In this document: in pieces, positions 7,133 to 11,300 of the stretch
How the letters are laid out: every line of letters starts with the position of its first letter
How positions within the stretch are numbered: position 1 is the stretch's first letter
Assembly (NCBI GenBank): GCA_015663215.1
Contig: DQSP01000030.1
Coordinates: 1 to 11,300, forward strand
Direction of reading: 5' to 3'
DNA length: 11,300 nucleotides
Origin: Sulfurimonas sp.
Lineage (GTDB): Bacteria; Campylobacterota; Campylobacteria; Campylobacterales; Sulfurimonadaceae
The notes under the pieces: model-generated
Told to the model about the DNA's origin: nothing
Databases searched by the model: none
What the model saw: the letters and a program-made list of their open reading frames with translations, nothing else
Made by a program: the position numbers and the translations under genes

Positions 7133-8448
7133 TGCTAGTTAAATTTCTACTTTTTGTAACACTCTTTTTTAGCTTCTGTTTCGCTAGCTCCATTTACCCA
7201 AAGTCTTATGCCCAGTTAGGTACTCCACTTTTTCAATCAGCACAACACTTTGAAAAATATGAAGATGTAGAAAGTTTAAAACCTCTCATCCTTGAGTATA
7301 AAGATAGAGCCGATAAATTACTCTTATGTGGTAAAAGAATCGATATTTCAGATGATAAAAGCAAAAAGAAAAATTACTTAAAAAGTTTGAGAAAATTACA
7401 AAAAAAATATGACAAGTTACTGCACAGTTTACATCAAGCAATAAGCAAAAGTATAAAAGATGATGACTATGAACTATTTTTAAAACTAACTTCTTATGCT
7501 TTTGATGGACTTTTTAAAAATACAAACCTTCGTAAGCAAGCTATAGCTTTTTACTTCAAACATAAGCATGAGAAAAATGTAAAGTGTAAAATCTTAGAAA
7601 AAAATATGGCAAATGAAAAGTTATCTCATGCAACACAAGAACTCTTTGCTGCTGAGATAATACACTCTTCATATAACTCGGATTCACAAGAAAAATCAAA
7701 AAAGAGTGTCGACATTATTACAACAAGAGTTGTAAATACAATTAAAGTTTTTATATATAATAAAAATATTTATGATGTGACAATTAGAGTAATACCTGTT
7801 GTCCAAAATATAAAAATGACAATGAAACCACCAAAAGAGTTTGTCTTAAAAGCCAAGAGCAAATACCACTATACTACTTTAATACTGGGCTCTGGAGAAT
7901 CTAGATACGGCTTTAGTTGGAGCTATACCATGGGCTCAAAAGATGCACAACATGATAAAGATTATGTTTATAGACTACCCTTTAAGCAAGGAACTTCACA
8001 TATAGTGAGTCAAGGCTATAATGGTGCACAAACACATAAAGGTAGCTCTGCTTACTCAATAGACTTTGTAATGCCAGTGGGTACAAAAGTATATGCGGCA
8101 CGAGATGGTGTTGTAGTTAAAACAAAATCAAATTCAGATGAAGGTGGTTTTGATAAAAAGTATGCAAGCTCTGGAAACTATGTAAGGGTTATGCACAGTG
8201 ATGGTACCTTTGCTACTTACTATCACTTAAAGTATCATGGGGTGATTGTAAAAGAGGGTGTAGCTGTTTCAAGAGGGGAGCCATTAGGCTACTCTGGTAG
8301 TACAGGATACAGTAGTGGTCCTCACCTTCATTTTTCTGTATTTAAAGCAAGTGGTGCAGGTAAAAGAGAAACTCTTCCTACAAAATTTCGCACCCCTAAA
8401 GGTCTTTTAGAAATTCCAGTTAGAGGAAATTCTTATGAAGCAATTTAA
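7132..8448 (+). CDS. Secreted M23 family (LytM-type) metallopeptidase
   Basis: This is a 438-residue exported protein likely to cut peptide cross-links in peptidoglycan. Residues 1-19 are a signal peptide with a hydrophobic core and an Ala-Ser-rich end (SFCFASS). Residues about 40-190 are helical and Lys-rich, with a possible coiled coil at 75-108. Residues about 195-265 are beta-rich, as often seen before M23 domains. The catalytic domain is about 285-408, with zinc ligands His302 and Asp311 (THKGSSAYSIDF) and His400 in GPHLHF, plus catalytic His365 in YYHL and the HLH histidine at 398. All expected active-site residues are present, so it should be active, not a regulatory pseudo-enzyme. The start is GTG, overlapping the HIT stop by one base; no good ribosome binding site is seen, so translation is probably coupled. 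It ends the long gene cluster. Confidence 0.92.
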   Translation: MLVKFLLFVTLFFSFCFASSIYPKSYAQLGTPLFQSAQHFEKYEDVESLKPLILEYKDRADKLLLCGKRIDISDDKSKKKNYLKSLRKLQKKYDKLLHSLHQAISKSIKDDDYELFLKLTSYAFDGLFKNTNLRKQAIAFYFKHKHEKNVKCKILEKNMANEKLSHATQELFAAEIIHSSYNSDSQEKSKKSVDIITTRVVNTIKVFIYNKNIYDVTIRVIPVVQNIKMTMKPPKEFVLKAKSKYHYTTLILGSGESRYGFSWSYTMGSKDAQHDKDYVYRLPFKQGTSHIVSQGYNGAQTHKGSSAYSIDFVMPVGTKVYAARDGVVVKTKSNSDEGGFDKKYASSGNYVRVMHSDGTFATYYHLKYHGVIVKEGVAVSRGEPLGYSGSTGYSSGPHLHFSVFKASGAGKRETLPTKFRTPKGLLEIPVRGNSYEAI

Positions 8449-8459
8449 CCCTTTTTAAA

Positions 8460-8488
8460 TTGAAAAGTGCTATAATAATACTTATAAT
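8460..8488 (+). promoter_or_regulatory. sigma-70-type promoter for sorAB
   Basis: TTGAAA (8460-8465) is followed after 17 bases by TATAAT (8483-8488), close to the consensus, in the 61-base gap between the M23 peptidase and sorA. A second TATAAT at 8471-8476 is too near this -35 box to use it. Transcription would begin around 8495, giving a very short leader before the AGGA ribosome binding site (8499-8502), seven bases from the sorA ATG. No operator or activator site is evident. Confidence 0.7.
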
Positions 8489-8509
8489 AAATTTTTATAG
8501 GATAAAAAT

Positions 8510-9706
8510 ATGCAAAGAAGAGAATTTTTTAAAACTTCAATAGTCGCATCTGCTGCGATATTAGGCACAAATCTTAGTGCTGGGCAAACACATCAACCAA
8601 AAGATGGACAAAAAATGTCAAAAATGGCATTTCCTGAAAAACGTCCGATGATTACTTACTCAGATAGACCACCACTTTTAGAGTCTCCAAGGTCGGTATT
8701 TGCTAAGGGTATCACATCAAATGATGACTTTTTTGTACGTTGGCACCTTCCAGATATTCCTACGAAAATTGACTTAGAATCTTTTACTATTAAGATAGAT
8801 GGACTTGTTGATCAAGTGCTTAATATTACACTTAAAGAGTTGAAAAATGATTTTGAACAGGTTGAAGTAACAGCAGTTCTTCAGTGTGGTGGAAACAGCC
8901 GTTCTGCGTTTACTCCGATAGCTGGTGGTATTCAGTGGGGTAGTGGTGCTATGGGTTGTGCAAAATGGAAAGGTGTAAGACTCTCAGACCTACTTAACCG
9001 TGCAGGACTTAAAAAAGATGCAGAGTGGATAGGATTTAACGGTCTTGAAAAAGCTGCTTACTATGAAACACCAAACTTTGTTCGTGAACTAGAGTTAACT
9101 GAACTTGATGATCATGTTATCGTAGCTTATGAGATGAATGGAGAAGATTTACCATATCTAAATGGTTTTCCACTACGTTTAGTGCTTCCTGGGTACTACT
9201 CTGATAGTTGGGTGAAAATGCTGAGTAACATAACTGTTACAAACAAGTACAAATCTCTTTTCTTCATGGATACAGCATATCGTGTACCTGATAATGAAAC
9301 AGAGAGTGAAACACCAGATCATAAGTTTAAAAAAACGAAGCCTATTACATTTATGAATGTGAAGTCTATTATTGGCTATCCTGAAAATGGTATGAAGCTT
9401 TACCACAATGCACATATTGTTATTCGTGGTGTCGCATTTGATGATGGACATGGTATTCGTCAAGTGATGATTTCTACTGATGAAGGAAAAACTTGGAATG
9501 AAGCACTTCTAAAACAAGAGAATGGTCGTTATGCATTTACAGAATTTAGATTTACTTATAAGCCTACTAAGTATGGAAAAGTAAGTATTATGGCAAAAGC
9601 GATTAATCGTTTAGGTAAGGAACAACCTCTTTCAAAAGATATATTATGGAACCATGGTGGTTATAAATATAACGGTATAGATGTTGTTAAAGTTGAAGTG
9701 GTTTAA
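8510..9706 (+). CDS. sorA: Sulfite dehydrogenase molybdopterin subunit (SorA-like, Cj0005c-type)
   Basis: This periplasmic molybdenum enzyme probably oxidises sulfite to sulfate and passes electrons to the cytochrome encoded next to it. The N-terminus has a Tat signal, QRREFFK at 2-8 with Arg3-Arg4, then a hydrophobic stretch to about residue 24, so it would be exported folded with cofactor. The sulfite oxidase Moco domain spans about 60-250. VRWHL supplies Arg77 and His79, LQCGGNSR holds the molybdenum-binding Cys126 and Arg131, and PLRLVLPGYYSDSWVK lies at 221-236. A Mo-cofactor dimerisation domain follows at about 275-385, including VAFDDGHGIRQVMISTDEGKTW. The 398-residue length suits SorA/SoxC-type enzymes. 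The adjacent monohaem cytochrome and the absence of other sox genes favour SorA over SoxC. Substrates other than sulfite cannot be excluded from sequence alone. Confidence 0.88.
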   Translation: MQRREFFKTSIVASAAILGTNLSAGQTHQPKDGQKMSKMAFPEKRPMITYSDRPPLLESPRSVFAKGITSNDDFFVRWHLPDIPTKIDLESFTIKIDGLVDQVLNITLKELKNDFEQVEVTAVLQCGGNSRSAFTPIAGGIQWGSGAMGCAKWKGVRLSDLLNRAGLKKDAEWIGFNGLEKAAYYETPNFVRELELTELDDHVIVAYEMNGEDLPYLNGFPLRLVLPGYYSDSWVKMLSNITVTNKYKSLFFMDTAYRVPDNETESETPDHKFKKTKPITFMNVKSIIGYPENGMKLYHNAHIVIRGVAFDDGHGIRQVMISTDEGKTWNEALLKQENGRYAFTEFRFTYKPTKYGKVSIMAKAINRLGKEQPLSKDILWNHGGYKYNGIDVVKVEVV

Positions 9707-9715
9707 GGAAAAAAT

Positions 9716-10024
9716 ATGAAAAAAATATTATTATTAAGTTTATTAGCGTTTAGTTCACTATTTGCACAAGTTAAAGAAGATGTTGAAGTTCCTTATATCT
9801 CTTATGAGATTAAAATGGGGAAAGGTTTTGATGCAGTCCAAGCAAACTGTTTGATGTGTCACTCCTTTGGTTACATCATAAACCAAGGTCCTCAGTCTAA
9901 AGAGTTTTGGGCTAAAAAAACAGATAAGATGATTACACACTTTAAAGCACCAATGACTAAAGAAGATATAAATACTGTCATTGAGTACCTTTTTGAGCAT
10001 TACGGAAATGGAAAACTGAAATAA
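9716..10024 (+). CDS. sorB: Monohaem cytochrome c subunit of sulfite dehydrogenase (SorB-like)
   Basis: This is a small periplasmic c-type cytochrome that would take electrons from SorA and hand them to the terminal oxidase chain. The 102-residue precursor has a Sec signal peptide (MKKILLLSLLAFSSLFA), probably cleaved after Ala17. It has one haem-binding motif, CLMCH, at 45-49. Met80 in KAPMTKED is the likely second axial iron ligand. The rest is short and helical, ending at YLFEHYGNGKLK, as in class I monohaem cytochromes such as Cj0004c. AAGGAA (9705-9710) overlaps the sorA stop and lies five bases before the ATG, so the two genes form an operon. No convincing terminator follows the stop; the next 94 bases are AT-rich. 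Confidence 0.9.
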   Translation: MKKILLLSLLAFSSLFAQVKEDVEVPYISYEIKMGKGFDAVQANCLMCHSFGYIINQGPQSKEFWAKKTDKMITHFKAPMTKEDINTVIEYLFEHYGNGKLK

Positions 10025-10079
10025 ATATCAATAGATTATAAAGTAAAATTTATTTAAGTTGTAGTGTCATAGTAAAAGG

Positions 10080-10108
10080 TTAAAATTCTCATCCTAATAC
10101 ACTATAAG
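10080..10108 (+). promoter_or_regulatory. Possible promoter for the chemoreceptor remnant
   Basis: TTAAAA (10080-10085) and TATAAG (10103-10108) are separated by 17 bases in the 94-base gap after sorB. The AAGG that would serve as ribosome binding site for ATG 10119 overlaps the -10 box, so both cannot be right. This AT-rich stretch yields such matches easily; treat as weak. Confidence 0.2.
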
Positions 10109-10118
10109 GTTTAATACC

Positions 10119-11265
10119 ATGATAAACATAAATAACATGTCCATAAGCAAGAAAATCCATATCCCATTAATTCTATCCATTGTGATAGGGTTTATGGTGA
10201 TTCTGACCAATTAACATTTCTAAAAACTACACAAATTATAAAAATATCAAAATTCATGTACATGATGCAACTGCACATAGTTTTTTAAGAGCTTGGAAAC
10301 CAGAAAAATTTGGTGATGATTTAAGTAGTTTTAGAAAAACAGTTGTGAGTGTAAAAAAGACAAAAAAACCTTTAGTGGCGATTGAACTTGGTCGTACTGG
10401 TCTTGTACTTCGTGGAGTAGCCCCAATTATTGAAGACAGTGAGTATTTAGGTTCTGTTGAATTTATGCAGGGACTTAATTTAATTGTAAAAAATGCTCCT
10501 AAAATAGGAAACTTTACTTTGGCTGTTAAAGAGAATGTGATAAATAAAGATTTTTATAATGATTTAAATAACAATGTGCAAGAGATTTATAGTGTCATTG
10601 CCCTCATAAAAGAAATTAGTGACCAAACAAATCTACTCGCATTAAACGCGGCGATAGAAGCTGCCCGTGCTGGTGAGCATGGTCGTGGTTTTGCTGTTGT
10701 TGCAGATGAAGTACGTAAACTTGCAGAACGTACACAAAAAGCAACCAGTGAAGTCGAAGCAAATATAAGTATTTTAAAACAAAACTCCATCAGTATGAGT
10801 GAAAATAGCGAGAAGATTGAAGAGTTTTCTCTCTCCTCTCAAGATACACTAGATGAGTTTGTTTCAGTACTTGAAACTCTAATAGGAAATGCTAATCTTA
10901 TTACTCAAGATAGTGAAGTTATAGGCAGAGAACTTTTCTCAAATATGGTTAAACTCGATCATATGGTTTATAAAAACTATAGTTATGCTTCCGTACTTGC
11001 TGGAAAACAGGACAATGACTTAAGTTCACATACATCATGTACCTTTGGTAAGTGGTATGAGAATGAAGGTAAAAAGGAGTTTGGAAAAAAACAAGATTTT
11101 AATGCTATCGCCCCAGTATATCAAGCAATACATGACAATATAAACAAGGCAATGGCACTTATAAATAGTGGTAAAATAGATGAAATTATTGCACTTTTTA
11201 AAGATACAGAGATAGCTTCATCTGATCTTTTTAGATATTTAGATAACATAAATAAAGAGAGTTAG
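10119..11265 (+). pseudogene. Decayed methyl-accepting chemotaxis protein with CZB domain
   Basis: The gene begins at ATG 10119 (or ATG 10137, giving MSISKKIHIPLILSIVIG, a typical first membrane segment). It hits TAA at 10212-10214 after 31 codons. Homologous sequence resumes in another frame, open from 10207: a sensor piece [11 protein letters not shown] through [21 protein letters not shown] and [26 protein letters not shown]. It then passes straight from [10 protein letters not shown] (about 10559) into the signalling tip [41 protein letters not shown] (about 10612-10734). A second membrane helix, HAMP domain and most methylation helices are absent. The end is a CZB-type domain with [14 protein letters not shown] (about 11029-11070). 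A GTG at 10345 could start a 306-residue soluble protein, but no ribosome binding site precedes it and it lies inside the old sensor domain. An intact receptor would normally exceed 500 residues. I judge it a pseudogene with a frameshift and several deletions. Confidence 0.8.
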
Positions 11266-11282
11266 TTCTCTTTATTTTTTTT
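11250..11282 (+). terminator. Intrinsic terminator after the chemoreceptor remnant
   Basis: AAATAAAGAGA (11250-11260) pairs perfectly with TCTCTTTATTT (11267-11277) around a six-base loop, giving an 11-bp stem. A run of T continues to 11282. The stop codon TAG (11263-11265) lies in the loop, so the last codons of the pseudogene form the left arm of the hairpin. Confidence 0.85.
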
Positions 11283-11300
11283 ACTTTTAAGTACAAAATA

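Noticed and set aside
8451..8467. Hairpin-like CTTTTTAAATTGAAAAG after the M23 gene, as a terminator
   Set aside because: The stem is almost all A-T with a tiny loop, no T-run follows, and it overlaps the -35 box of the sorAB promoter.
10345..11265. A functional short soluble chemoreceptor beginning at GTG 10345
   Set aside because: No ribosome binding site precedes the GTG, homologous sensor sequence continues upstream in the same frame to about 10207, and the linker, HAMP and second membrane helix are missing.

Overview
The window reads as a piece of a Campylobacterota (epsilonproteobacterial) chromosome, most likely a Sulfurimonas/Arcobacter-type free-living relative of Campylobacter. This rests on low GC content, the gene order FapA - ruvA - ddl - alpha/beta hydrolase - murF (known from Campylobacter jejuni, where it runs Cj0800c to Cj0795c), a MurF with a long membrane-spanning N-terminus, a SorA/SorB sulfite dehydrogenase pair like Cj0005c/Cj0004c, and a chemoreceptor with a C-terminal CZB domain. 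The species cannot be fixed from the sequence alone. All genes lie on the plus strand. No RNA genes, insertion sequences, phage genes or CRISPR were seen.

Region 1 (1-4509) is a tightly packed housekeeping block. It holds the C-terminal part of a FapA/DUF342 protein (cut by the left edge), ruvA (Holliday junction binding), ddl (D-Ala-D-Ala ligase), a small alpha/beta hydrolase and a membrane-anchored murF. Neighbours overlap by 1-4 bases or abut, except for a short gap before ddl. Ddl and MurF carry out consecutive steps: D-Ala-D-Ala is made, then attached to the UDP-MurNAc-tripeptide.

Region 2 (4521-8448) continues without any visible terminator. It holds a TRAP transporter small/large membrane pair (dctQ, dctM) with no binding protein in view, an MTH1187-family (thiamine-binding type) protein, a HIT protein resembling Ap4A phosphorylases, and a secreted M23 peptidase that probably acts on peptidoglycan. 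Spacing is 18 bases or less throughout, so regions 1 and 2 could be one long transcript.

Region 3 (8449-10024) is a separate unit. A good sigma-70-type promoter (TTGAAA - 17 bp - TATAAT) precedes sorA (Tat-exported molybdenum sulfite dehydrogenase) and sorB (its monohaem cytochrome c). Together they would oxidise sulfite in the periplasm and pass electrons to the respiratory chain.

Region 4 (10119-11276) is a decayed methyl-accepting chemotaxis protein. The first membrane segment, pieces of the sensor domain, the signalling tip and the CZB domain are all recognisable. The connecting parts are missing: most of the N-terminal sensor, the second membrane helix and HAMP. The frame is also broken. 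A strong intrinsic terminator overlaps its stop codon.

I found no clear novel system. The points most worth a second look are the multiply deleted chemoreceptor, the binding-protein-less TRAP pair next to a thiamine-binding-type protein, and the conserved hydrolase between ddl and murF.
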